Part shown: positions 7,984 through 15,067 of the stretch, piece after piece | Numbering within the stretch: the stretch's first letter is position 1 | How the letters are laid out: every line of letters starts with the position of its first letter | NCBI GenBank assembly: GCA_903939115.1 | Contig: CAJAFV010000073.1 | Location: 20,057 to 84,056, forward strand | DNA length: 64,000 nt | Origin: an uncultured Geobacteraceae bacterium | Lineage (GTDB): Bacteria; Desulfobacterota; Desulfuromonadia; Geobacterales; Pseudopelobacteraceae | Reading direction: 5' to 3' | Made by a program: the position numbers and the translations under genes | The notes under the pieces: model-generated | Told to the model about the DNA's origin: nothing | The model's database searches: none | What the model saw: the letters and a program-made list of their open reading frames with translations, nothing else

Positions 7984-9102
7984 ATGAAAAAGCCTAAAGT
8001 CGCGGACATAGTTGGTATTATTAACAAAATTGCTCCAACTGATCTGGCGGAAACGTGGGACAATCCCGGACTGCAGATCGGTGATCCCGCTGCCGAAGTA
8101 ACCGGTGTTATGGTAGCCCTTGATCCGACCCCTGACGTTGTAGATTCCGCTATAGCCGCTTCCTGTCAACTGCTTGTCACTCACCACCCTCTTATTTTCA
8201 AACCACTTAAGTCAATCTCAGCGGCTAACCCACTTGGCGCGGTCATTCAAAAGGCTATCAGGGGAGGGGTGTCAATAGTTGCGCTGCACACAAATTATGA
8301 TATCGCTGACGGCGGGTTAAATGATGTGCTGGCCCGCAAAATAGGAGTTTCTGTCGCTGTCCCGCTCAAAATTACATCATCTGCCGAGCTGGTAAAGTTG
8401 GTGGTTTTTGTTCCGGTTGAGCATCTTGATCAGGTGCGGTCTGCACTGTTCCCTTTCGCTGCCACGCAGGGTAATTATCGTGACTGTTCCTTTGCCGCAG
8501 ACGGGACCGGTACGTTTACCCCTCTGGAGGGGGCGGAGCCATATTCCGGAACAGTCGGGGAGTTGTCGAAAGTGACGGAAGAACGCCTTGAGATGCTGAT
8601 CGCCGCAGCAGAGGTGGCGCGGGCGGTGAAGGCGCTGCTGGCTGTTCATCCCTACGAGGAACCGGCTTTTGATCTCTATCCGCTATTGAATAAAGGAGTA
8701 AAGCTCGGGCTTGGGCGGATCGGTCGATTGCCTGAATCTTTGACGCTGGCTGAATATGCTGACCGGTTGCGAAGCGTTCTGTCGGCCCCTGCACTGCGGT
8801 ATGTGGGAGACCCGAATGCCACAATCTCAAAGGTGGCGCTCTGCAGCGGCAGCGGTGCCTCTTTGCTGCGGGATGCAGTCAGGGCCGGCGCTGATGTCCT
8901 GGTTACCGGAGATGTAAAATATCACGAGGCGCGCGACGCCGAAGATTGTGGTCTGGCTTTGATTGATGCCGGCCACTATCCGACAGAAATTATTATGGTG
9001 CAAGATATGGCAGAACGTCTCGGACGGGCTCTTACCGCCGCCGGATATGTCGATTGCAATGTAGAAGAGTGCCGGGCGGAAGCCGATCCGTTTCGAATAT
9101 AA
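7984..9102 (+). CDS. NIF3-like dinuclear metal-centre protein (YqfO/YbgI family)
   Basis: 372 residues, the long NIF3 form with a PII-like insert between two halves of the fold. Metal-binding family motifs include LLVTHHPLIFKP (about 61-72) and VALHTNYDIADGGLND in the N-terminal half, and VTGDVKYHEARDA plus DAGHYPTE in the C-terminal half. The insert around residues 135-240 includes VHPYEEPAFDLYPL. Family members are annotated as GTP cyclohydrolase 1 type 2 homologues, but the physiological reaction is unsettled. It is followed at 42 bases by the zinc-ribbon coiled-coil gene, an arrangement often seen in this family. Confidence 0.92.
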   Translation: MKKPKVADIVGIINKIAPTDLAETWDNPGLQIGDPAAEVTGVMVALDPTPDVVDSAIAASCQLLVTHHPLIFKPLKSISAANPLGAVIQKAIRGGVSIVALHTNYDIADGGLNDVLARKIGVSVAVPLKITSSAELVKLVVFVPVEHLDQVRSALFPFAATQGNYRDCSFAADGTGTFTPLEGAEPYSGTVGELSKVTEERLEMLIAAAEVARAVKALLAVHPYEEPAFDLYPLLNKGVKLGLGRIGRLPESLTLAEYADRLRSVLSAPALRYVGDPNATISKVALCSGSGASLLRDAVRAGADVLVTGDVKYHEARDAEDCGLALIDAGHYPTEIIMVQDMAERLGRALTAAGYVDCNVEECRAEADPFRI

Positions 9103-9144
9103 TCGAGTATTGTCAAGGCTAATTCGTAGCAAGGGAGAATCAAT

Positions 9145-9858
9145 TTGAAAAAGAAACTGGACTTGTTGGAAGAATTACAGGAGGTCGATCAACAGATCGA
9201 CGCACTTAAAGTCGCGCAGAGTGCCCTTCAGGCCGAAATGAGCGGGATCAATCAGGGCGTTGATGGTGCGCGGGAAGAGGTCGCCGCTTTTGAAGCAAGC
9301 CTGGCCCAGCTTGAAGCGGAAAAGATCGAGTTGGAGAGCACACACGCTGCAGAGCTGGACAATATCGTCAGATCAGAAACAAACATGAAGGAGATCAAGA
9401 CCAACAAAGAGTTTCAGGCTGTTGGTCGTGAAATCACCGCTGCAAAAAAACAGGTGTCTGATCTGGAAGAGAGTCTGCTGCAGAAGATCAGCCAGATCGA
9501 GGATCTCTCTGGAGCTCTTGCCGCTAAAAAGAGCAGCTGTGGTGAACTCGCTGAGAACGCTGCAGAGCGGGTTATTGCCAAGCAGGCTGAAATTGATGCG
9601 GTCCAGTCGGATATTGACACGGAAACAGTTCGTCGGGAAAACGTGACGAAAGGAATACCGGCCAGTCTGGTGAAAAAGTTTACAATTCTCCGCGAACAGC
9701 GCCGTGGACAGGCTCTCGCCATAGCCCGTGACGGTTATTGCATGGGGTGCAACATGCACCTGCCACCACAGTTGTATAACAATCTGTACAAGTATGAGGA
9801 GCTGCTTACCTGTCCGCATTGTCAGCGCATCCTTATTCTCAAGCTGCAGCAGCAGTAA
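9145..9858 (+). CDS. Coiled-coil protein with C-terminal C4-type zinc ribbon (DUF164/CT398-like)
   Basis: 237 residues. About residues 1-180 are a long charged antiparallel coiled coil (KKLDLLEELQEVDQQIDALKV onward). The C-terminus has the zinc ribbon CMGC...CPHC in GYCMGCNMHLPPQLYNNL and LLTCPHCQRIL. The family is thought to bind nucleic acid or act in envelope or secretion processes; the exact role is unknown. TTG 9145 is the start: GGGAG lies about 8 bases upstream and no ATG fits. The gene runs into the rnpB leader. Confidence 0.85.
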   Translation: MKKKLDLLEELQEVDQQIDALKVAQSALQAEMSGINQGVDGAREEVAAFEASLAQLEAEKIELESTHAAELDNIVRSETNMKEIKTNKEFQAVGREITAAKKQVSDLEESLLQKISQIEDLSGALAAKKSSCGELAENAAERVIAKQAEIDAVQSDIDTETVRRENVTKGIPASLVKKFTILREQRRGQALAIARDGYCMGCNMHLPPQLYNNLYKYEELLTCPHCQRILILKLQQQ

Positions 9859-9917
9859 GCAGGAGCGCCTTTCAGGCGTGATACTCGCGGCACTTACGCC
9901 GCTCCTGCAGAAACGAT

Positions 9918-10293
9918 TTGGTTGAAGTAGTTCAGATGTCCGCTGCCGGTTCGTCCGGTGGAGGAAAGTCCGGGCTCCATAGGGCGTGACGCTGGATAAC
10001 GTCCAGCGGGGGTGACCCCAGGGAAAAGTGCCACAGAGAGAAGTCCGCCTGCCTCGGCAGGTAAGGGTGAAAGGGTGAGGTAAGAGCTCACCGGGTTCGG
10101 CGGTGACGTCGGATGCCAGGTAAACCCCGTCAGGAGCAAGACCAAATAGGGGGGCGTTAAGAGCGGCCCGTTCGTGCCTCCGGGTTGGTTGCTTGAGGGT
10201 GCCGGTAACGGCATACCCAGATGAATGGACATTGCCCGGGAAGGGGTAACCCGACTCGGGAACAGAACCCGGCTTACGAACTGCTTCAACCAA
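9918..10293 (+). ncRNA. rnpB: RNase P RNA, bacterial type A
   Basis: The conserved cores are easy to read: GAGGAAAGTCCGGGCTCC near the 5' end (CR-I), ACAGAGAGAAG, GGGTGAAAGGGTGAGGTAAG, GGAGCAAGACCAAATAGGG, and near the 3' end GATGAATGGACATTGCC and ACAGAACCCGGCTTAC. The ends pair as helix P1: 16 bases from 9918 pair with 16 bases ending at 10293, with one mismatch. The RNA is the catalytic subunit of RNase P, which matures tRNA 5' ends. No terminator is seen before the next gene, which starts about 38 bases later. A stem (CAGGAGCG/CGCTCCTG) lies just upstream at 9860-9909. Confidence 0.97.
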
Positions 10294-10331
10294 TAGTACC
10301 AACAAGACCAAAAGTGCAAGGCTTTGATAAC

Positions 10332-10859
10332 GTGGACGATCAACAGTTGTGGCATCTTGGTTTATCGCGTCTGAAGGCCCTGTATTCGGGGTTTACCCGG
10401 GAAACGGAACTCGGTTTTGCCGTGCTCCTGACCCGCTATTGCCAGACAAAAGAAGCCCTTGCCGAAGTAATTGCAGAAATCGATGCCTCTTCTGTCTGTC
10501 ATCAATGTGGCGGTCAATGCTGTCTGAACGGAAAATACCGGATAAATGTATTTGATTCCTTGGCCTTATTCGCACGAAAAAGTATTCCGTCGGTAAACTT
10601 TATCCAGAGGCCTGTCTGTCCATATGGCAGCCAAGATGGATGCAGTATGGAAGCTGGGCTGCGTCCGGCTGACTGTATTTTGTTTATCTGCGATGCGATT
10701 AACGAGAAGTTGTCGCCGCAATCCCGCATGATTCTTGCCTCCGGGGAACAGGATCTGCGTGAATGTATCGAGCAGGCTTCCCGGTTGACTGGCGTACGGT
10801 TGAGAACTCCGCTGCTTCTCTGGGCGGAAGAACAGAAATCAATCAATCCAAAAGTGTAA
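10332..10859 (+). CDS. YkgJ-family cysteine-cluster protein
   Basis: 175 residues from GTG 10332, chosen because upstream in-frame codons lie inside rnpB and CAAGG (10317-10321) is suitably placed. The cysteine cluster reads CHQCGGQCC at about residues 57-65, then CPYGSQDGCSMEAGLRPADC and FIC. This is the CxxCxxxCC...C...C pattern of the UPF0153/YkgJ family, presumed to bind Zn or an Fe-S cluster. Function unknown. It lies immediately after rnpB and 11 bases before the next gene. Confidence 0.78.
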   Translation: MDDQQLWHLGLSRLKALYSGFTRETELGFAVLLTRYCQTKEALAEVIAEIDASSVCHQCGGQCCLNGKYRINVFDSLALFARKSIPSVNFIQRPVCPYGSQDGCSMEAGLRPADCILFICDAINEKLSPQSRMILASGEQDLRECIEQASRLTGVRLRTPLLLWAEEQKSINPKV

Positions 10860-10870
10860 AGGTGCAGATT

Positions 10871-11215
10871 ATGGCAACTATTAATGACCTAGTACTCATT
10901 CATGTGGATAATAAGCCGGGTTTCTACGCCCGTGTAGAGGATATAGTTCCTGATGTCAAGCCTGGTTGGTGGCAGGTTACATTACTGGTGCTTACCTTTC
11001 CGCTGCAGGTCTTTACCTGGATCCTTGACGATCTTCAGCTTGAAGGAGCCGATTTTACTATGGGTGGTACGCCGCTTCGTTTGGAGGATCTTGTCTCTCC
11101 GGTAGAGTTGGAACGGATTGAGAAGGAAAAGAGCGATAAAGAGCGAGCACGCAAAGCACGCCTGGAGGGTGGCTCACCTAAAGTGATTTCACTTCTGGAC
11201 CGCCGGAAAAAATAA
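10871..11215 (+). CDS. Uncharacterised small protein
   Basis: 114 residues. ATG 10871 follows AAAGGTG by about 8 bases. The N-terminal half (GFYARVEDIVPDVKPGWWQVTLLVLTFPLQVFTWILDD) suggests a small beta domain that ligates or binds something through aromatics rather than a membrane helix. The C-terminus is highly charged (ERIEKEKSDKERARKARLE), probably helical or disordered. I do not recognise the family. It is likely co-transcribed with the YkgJ gene. Its terminator was split by the insertion element immediately downstream. Confidence 0.65.
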   Translation: MATINDLVLIHVDNKPGFYARVEDIVPDVKPGWWQVTLLVLTFPLQVFTWILDDLQLEGADFTMGGTPLRLEDLVSPVELERIEKEKSDKERARKARLEGGSPKVISLLDRRKK

Positions 11216-11231
11216 CGTACCTGCTTTGTTA

Positions 11232-11252
11232 AAACAAGAAGAGGGCCCTTCC
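11232..11252. terminator. Left arm of a bidirectional terminator split by an insertion element
   Basis: These 21 bases are the perfect reverse complement of 15031-15051. Joined with the 9-base loop GGATGTCTT they would form a 21-bp hairpin whose ends read TTCTTGTTT on both strands, a bidirectional terminator between the converging genes 10871-11215 and ompA. Confidence 0.85.
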
Positions 11253-11261
11253 GGATGTCTT
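11253..11261. repeat. 9-bp target-site duplication, left copy
   Basis: GGATGTCTT, identical and in the same orientation as 15022-15030, directly abutting the element's inverted repeat. It is the former loop of the split terminator. Confidence 0.9.
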
Positions 11262-11289
11262 CAAGCCGGTCATTTAATCTGTTGACAAA
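11262..11289. repeat. Left inverted terminal repeat of the element
   Basis: Matches the reverse complement of 14994-15021 over 28 bases with two mismatches (position 12, T/C; position 25, C/A). Confidence 0.88.
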
Positions 11290-11307
11290 ATTTTCTAATT
11301 ATAACAC

Positions 11308-11340
11308 AATCCCCTTAGCTCATTAAGCTAGGGGGATTTT
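11308..11340 (+). terminator. Hairpin terminator at the left end of the element, overlapping the transposase ribosome-binding site
   Basis: AATCCCCTTAGCT (11308-11320) pairs with AGCTAGGGGGATT (11326-11338) through a 5-base loop with one G-T pair; a T-run follows. It can stop transcription entering from outside. It also places the only SD-like sequence, AGGGGG (11330-11335), in the stem 8 bases before the TTG start. Confidence 0.75.
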
Positions 11341-11343
11341 AGT

Positions 11344-13113
11344 TTGGGCGAGCAGCGGCAAGGCATACGCATACCTGAGAGTGTAGGCGGGATACAAGTA
11401 AACCATTGTAAAAACCCATTGTGCCTAAATTTTGGTCGACCTGCCAGTAGCGAAAAGCAACCTCGTGGAGCTAACTCCAGAGGTCGAGACCGAGATGCTT
11501 ACACGATCAAAGGTGATAAGGGCGGGACTCCAAAGTTACTGTGTAATCTCTGCAACGAAAAGCTCCCCATTAAAAGCAATTTGGCTATTAGTGAAGAATT
11601 ACAAAGGTTCTCTAAATACATGAATCCGGCACCTGAGACTACCTGTCCGGAGACTACCTGTCAAAATAATACCGTTGGTGTTACCTCCCCGAAGGCATAT
11701 CAATCATTTGGCACAACAACAGCCGGAGCAAAAAGATACCGCTGCAGGGCATGCGGTAAAACATTTTCTGTAAATAGTGACCCGACATCAAGGCAGAGGT
11801 TTGCCGGCAAGAACGAGGAAATATTCAGATTCTTGGTTAACAAAGTACCATTGAAACGAATGAGTGAGTTAGCCGACGTTGCCATGGGTACACTCTATCG
11901 TAAGATCAACTTCATTCACCGCCAATGTTTGGCATTCACGGCAAAGCAGGAACTTCGACTGCCTGACCTGCATATAGACCGCCTCTATTTGTCGGTTGAC
12001 AGACAGATTCATATTGTTAACTGGAAACATGCTGGTGAGAAACGGAATATAATTCTTAACGCACTTGGTACAGCAGACAATAAAAGCAGTTATATCTTCG
12101 GGATTCATGTTAATTACGATCCATCTCTCAATGCGGAACAAGTTGAAAAAGACGCTGTTATTAATGGGGATGATCTTCTTAGTCCCCCATTTCGTCGTTA
12201 TGCCCGCGCATGGCTTCAACAGGATTACACAAATGCAATAGGGAAGAGCAATAGTAAAAGATCGGTCTCGAAATATTTGCGTGATAGAATCCAGAATGAA
12301 TACGACAATTCCAGCTCCAGAGAAGACATCGAAGAGTCGGAGATCCAGACTGTAGAAACCGGACTCCCTTGCGAAGGTATACAAATACATTCGGAGTATA
12401 CCATGTACGGCCACTTTCTCTTTCTCAAGCATCTATTGAGGAATGTTGGCAAACTCAGGTTCTTTATGGATCAGGAATCTGGAATCAGAGCAGCCTGTTT
12501 ATCTGGTTTCTGGCAGGAAGTCCTTGAAAAGCGTTGCGATGCCTTCTACGTTCGGATAAACAAAGACCTTACCGTTGATCAAAAGCGGAGACTTACAGCT
12601 AAAAGCAAAAAAGAACTGTCCGACTTCCGGGCATCAAGTGCTGCATACAAGGAATTAACTGATCAAGACCTACGGCATTTTGTTATTAAGGATCACCTGA
12701 AAGAGCTCGTTGATATAGGTGATTGGAACGATCGATGGTTGTTCTATCCCTTTCCGGATATGAGCGAACCAGAGAAAGCAATCTGCTGGTTGACCGATCT
12801 TCAGGACAGAGCATATGACGACGACCACTTAGCCTGGCTGTACAGCAAGGGCACACTTCACGGAATAGACAGGTTCTTCATGCAGGCCCACCGGCGGCTT
12901 TCTCTATTAGAAAGACCCATCTCAAGTGCCAGTAACGAGGGGCGGAAGTGGCATGGGTATAGCCCATATAACCCAGCCATGGTCGGGAAGGCACTTGACA
13001 TTTTTCGCGTGTTTTATAATTTCGTGGAGGTTGGGAAAGACAAGAAAACCCCTGCTATGCGTCTCGGACTAACTATAGCTCCGGTATCAATTAATGATAT
13101 AGTGTCGCAATAA
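11344..13113 (+). CDS. Putative DDE transposase with multiple zinc-binding motifs
   Basis: 589 residues. Cysteine pairs lie at about 22/27, 67/70, 101/106 and 134/137; the last, YRCRACGKTFSV, matches the zinc ribbon seen in IS1-type transposases. A helix-turn-helix-like segment follows (VPLKRMSELADVAMGTLYRKIN, about 168-189). Candidate catalytic acids are D219 in LYLSVDRQ and the D in LRFFMDQESG near residue 376, with a C-terminal RRLSLLERPISSA...GYSPYNPAMV region like those of other IS transposases. TTG 11344 is a tentative start. No frameshift or internal stop is seen, so it may be active. The family assignment is inference from motifs and the element's ends. Confidence 0.75.
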   Translation: MGEQRQGIRIPESVGGIQVNHCKNPLCLNFGRPASSEKQPRGANSRGRDRDAYTIKGDKGGTPKLLCNLCNEKLPIKSNLAISEELQRFSKYMNPAPETTCPETTCQNNTVGVTSPKAYQSFGTTTAGAKRYRCRACGKTFSVNSDPTSRQRFAGKNEEIFRFLVNKVPLKRMSELADVAMGTLYRKINFIHRQCLAFTAKQELRLPDLHIDRLYLSVDRQIHIVNWKHAGEKRNIILNALGTADNKSSYIFGIHVNYDPSLNAEQVEKDAVINGDDLLSPPFRRYARAWLQQDYTNAIGKSNSKRSVSKYLRDRIQNEYDNSSSREDIEESEIQTVETGLPCEGIQIHSEYTMYGHFLFLKHLLRNVGKLRFFMDQESGIRAACLSGFWQEVLEKRCDAFYVRINKDLTVDQKRRLTAKSKKELSDFRASSAAYKELTDQDLRHFVIKDHLKELVDIGDWNDRWLFYPFPDMSEPEKAICWLTDLQDRAYDDDHLAWLYSKGTLHGIDRFFMQAHRRLSLLERPISSASNEGRKWHGYSPYNPAMVGKALDIFRVFYNFVEVGKDKKTPAMRLGLTIAPVSINDIVSQ

Positions 13114-13243
13114 GAATTATGGTCATAAGTTTTCCCAAGCCGGTTGAATTTCCCATGCTTTCAAAAGTACTTTCTTTGTTGAAGCTCTCTGCATACAGCG
13201 CACATCATGCATAATGCTCGGTATTTACTGTGTTGTTTTATGA

Positions 13244-13324
13244 TAATTACATAATATTGCATATTGACCGTAATTATATAATATCGTATATTGACAGTAA
13301 TCGCAGAATACTGTATATCTGCAA
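13244..13324 (+). promoter_or_regulatory. Three tandem 27-bp operator-like repeats and promoter of hipBA
   Basis: Units at 13244-13270, 13271-13297 and 13298-13324 each start TAAT and hold an imperfect palindrome: ATATTGCAT, ATATCGTAT and ATACTGTAT. TTGACA (13291-13296), 17 bases, then TATATC (13314-13319) form a promoter embedded in units 2 and 3. HipB is known to repress its own operon by binding tandem operators, so these are the probable sites. Confidence 0.72.
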
Positions 13325-13339
13325 TAAAAAGGAATTTTT

Positions 13340-13585
13340 ATGCAAAGAAAGATAATTTCAGCGCAATCGCTTGGCGCGATAATCAAGGACGAAAGAAAGA
13401 AAATACATATTTCTCAAGACATCCTTGGAAAAATGGTTGGCTTAGATAAAGCGACTGTTTCATATATCGAAAACGGCAAAACTGGAGTGAGGCTATCTAC
13501 AATCTTGCAGTTGATGTCTGCACTCAATATTGACTTGGTCGCACAACCTAAAAAAACAGACATCCAATCAAAGGACTCTTGGTAA
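13340..13585 (+). CDS. hipB: HipB-type antitoxin, XRE-family DNA-binding protein
   Basis: 81 residues with one helix-turn-helix: ISQDILGKMVGLDKATVSYIENGKTGVRLSTILQLMSALNIDL (about 24-66). This is the expected size and layout for HipB, the DNA-binding antitoxin that binds HipA and represses the operon. ATG 13340 follows AAAAAGGAA by 7 bases. The stop codon overlaps the hipA start by one base (TAATG), so translation is coupled. Three tandem operator-like repeats lie directly upstream. It is carried within the insertion element. Confidence 0.9.
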   Translation: MQRKIISAQSLGAIIKDERKKIHISQDILGKMVGLDKATVSYIENGKTGVRLSTILQLMSALNIDLVAQPKKTDIQSKDSW

Positions 13586-14910
13586 TGGCTCGACCAAAAT
13601 TATCGGCACATATGAATGTCTATATGAACGGCGAGGAAGTCGGACGCCTGACTTCCGCATCTACTGGGCAACTACAATTTGTGTATACTGAGGCTTGGTT
13701 ACAATCCGAATTGAGCCGACCAATTTCATTGTCTCTGCCTCTTACTTCGCAACCCTACAGAGGCAAGATCGTCGAAAACTATTTGGACAATCTTTTGCCG
13801 GATGCCCAGTCAATAAAAAACCGAATTCAGACAAGGTTTAGAGCCAATAGTAATAACAGCTTTGATTTATTGTGGCATATCGGGCGAGATTGCGTCGGAG
13901 CAATACAGCTTTTACCTGAAGGTCTAAGTGTTGGTAATGTTAAAACAATAAAAGCAGAACCTCAAACAAACACGCAAATAGCACATATTCTTCACAACTA
14001 TAAAAGCGCGCCTCTGGGTATGGAGGAGGACGATGACGATGATTTCAGGATATCTATAGCCGGAGCACAAGAAAAAACTGCTTTACTTAAACAAGGTAAT
14101 CAATGGTACAAGCCTTTGGGTTCAACCCCAACCAGCCACATATTCAAACTCCCTATTGGCCATATAAAAAACGGTCTGATTGACATGACTGAGAGTGTTG
14201 AAAACGAATGGTTATGCCACTTAATATTCAAGGCATATTCTATCCCGACGGCAGAAGCTGAAATAGGAGTATTCGATGATGCCAAAGCGCTCATTGTAAC
14301 GAGATTTGACCGAAGATGGTCTGATGACGGATCGTGGCTGATCAGACTCCCACAGGAGGATTTATGCCAATCATTGAACATCCCACCCGCCTTAAAATAT
14401 GAGAACAAAGGCGGGCCTGGCATTGAAGACATCATGAGCATACTGGCTCAATCAGAGAATTTCATCAAAGACAGATATGTCTTCTTTAAAACACAACTAT
14501 TATTTTGGCTACTGGCAGCGATCGACGGTCATGCAAAAAACTTCAGCATTTTCCTTCTTCCAGGCGGTGGCTATAAACTTACGCCGATATATGATGTTTT
14601 ATCGGCGCACCACCTCGCCGAAAACGGTCAGATTCTTCCGCAACATTTAAAAATGGCCATGTCTGTCAAAGGAAAAAATAAGCATTATGGATGGGAACGA
14701 ATACTTCCCCGACACTGGTTTTCCATGGCAACAATATGCCATTTTTCTTCAGATCAGGTAAGAAAGATAATTAACGAATTAATTGAATCGCTCGATACTA
14801 TAATTGATCAGGTTGGGTCCCAATTACCCACTGACTTTCCGTCAAGAGTTTCAGGACCTATTTTTAACGGCATGTTGGTAGCCAGAGATATATTTATAAA
14901 GTCCTCGTGA
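13585..14910 (+). CDS. hipA: HipA-type serine/threonine kinase toxin
   Basis: 441 residues, full length for HipA. The N-terminal HipA domain (about 9-112) is followed by the kinase core with the ATP-loop RISIAGAQEKTALL (S157 aligns with the autophosphorylated S150 of E. coli HipA), the HIFKLPIG segment, catalytic IDGHAKN (D314) and LTPIYD (D337). The many exact segment matches to the E. coli type (FDRRW, RLPQED, KYE, GGPGI, DGHAKNFS) are from memory, not alignment. Known role: phosphorylation of glutamyl-tRNA synthetase, causing growth arrest and persistence. ATG 13585 overlaps the hipB stop. All catalytic residues look intact. Confidence 0.95.
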   Translation: MARPKLSAHMNVYMNGEEVGRLTSASTGQLQFVYTEAWLQSELSRPISLSLPLTSQPYRGKIVENYLDNLLPDAQSIKNRIQTRFRANSNNSFDLLWHIGRDCVGAIQLLPEGLSVGNVKTIKAEPQTNTQIAHILHNYKSAPLGMEEDDDDDFRISIAGAQEKTALLKQGNQWYKPLGSTPTSHIFKLPIGHIKNGLIDMTESVENEWLCHLIFKAYSIPTAEAEIGVFDDAKALIVTRFDRRWSDDGSWLIRLPQEDLCQSLNIPPALKYENKGGPGIEDIMSILAQSENFIKDRYVFFKTQLLFWLLAAIDGHAKNFSIFLLPGGGYKLTPIYDVLSAHHLAENGQILPQHLKMAMSVKGKNKHYGWERILPRHWFSMATICHFSSDQVRKIINELIESLDTIIDQVGSQLPTDFPSRVSGPIFNGMLVARDIFIKSS

Positions 14911-14944
14911 ATACAGTCAACTCGTTTCTGCGCCCAAACATAAA

Positions 14945-14979
14945 ACAATACCCCAGGGTGATTTACCTTGGGGTATTGT
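14945..14979. terminator. Hairpin terminator at the right end of the element
   Basis: ACAATACCCCAGG (14945-14957) pairs with CCTTGGGGTATTGT (14966-14979), with one bulge. On the minus strand it is followed by TTTTATGTTT. It would end hipBA transcription and also stop read-through from ompA, whose own terminator was disrupted. Confidence 0.75.
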
Positions 14980-14993
14980 ACTGCTAAAACGAA

Positions 14994-15021
14994 TTTTTCA
15001 ACAGATTAAGTGACCGGCTTG
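14994..15021. repeat. Right inverted terminal repeat of the element
   Basis: Reverse complement of the left terminal repeat (11262-11289) with two mismatches; it ends TGACCGGCTTG next to the target duplication. Confidence 0.88.
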
Positions 15022-15030
15022 GGATGTCTT
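15022..15030. repeat. 9-bp target-site duplication, right copy
   Basis: GGATGTCTT, a direct repeat of 11253-11261. Confidence 0.9.
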
Positions 15031-15051
15031 GGAAGGGCCCTCTTCTTGTTT
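15031..15051. terminator. Right arm of the split bidirectional terminator
   Basis: Perfect 21-base reverse complement of 11232-11252. It starts 17 bases past the ompA stop on the minus strand. Alone it cannot form the original hairpin. Confidence 0.85.
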
Positions 15052-15067
15052 ACGGCGGTTCGAATTG

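Larger units (their letters stand above)
11262..15021 (+). mobile_element. 3760-bp insertion element carrying transposase plus hipBA
   Basis: Boundaries are defined by 28-base inverted terminal repeats beginning CAAGCCGGTCA at both ends and by the 9-bp direct duplication GGATGTCTT outside them. Contents: terminator-like hairpin, 589-codon zinc-ribbon transposase, tandem operators, hipB, hipA and a second hairpin. The 9-bp duplication and the IS1-like zinc-ribbon/HTH N-terminus suggest a distant IS1-like relative, but the transposase is over twice IS1 length and I cannot name a family. The segment is AT-richer than its surroundings. Near-perfect ends and intact genes suggest a recent insertion. 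Confidence 0.9.

Noticed and set aside
9373..10311. 312-codon minus-strand reading frame
   Set aside because: It runs antisense over the zinc-ribbon gene and the whole of rnpB; its translation has no domain-like pattern, and the RNA is unmistakable.
11282..11305. Promoter for the transposase: TTGACA followed by TATAAC
   Set aside because: The boxes are only 12 bases apart, too close for a sigma-70 promoter, so I did not annotate it.
13244..13324. CRISPR-like array of three 27-bp units
   Set aside because: The units abut with no spacers and sit in the hipBA promoter; they fit operators.
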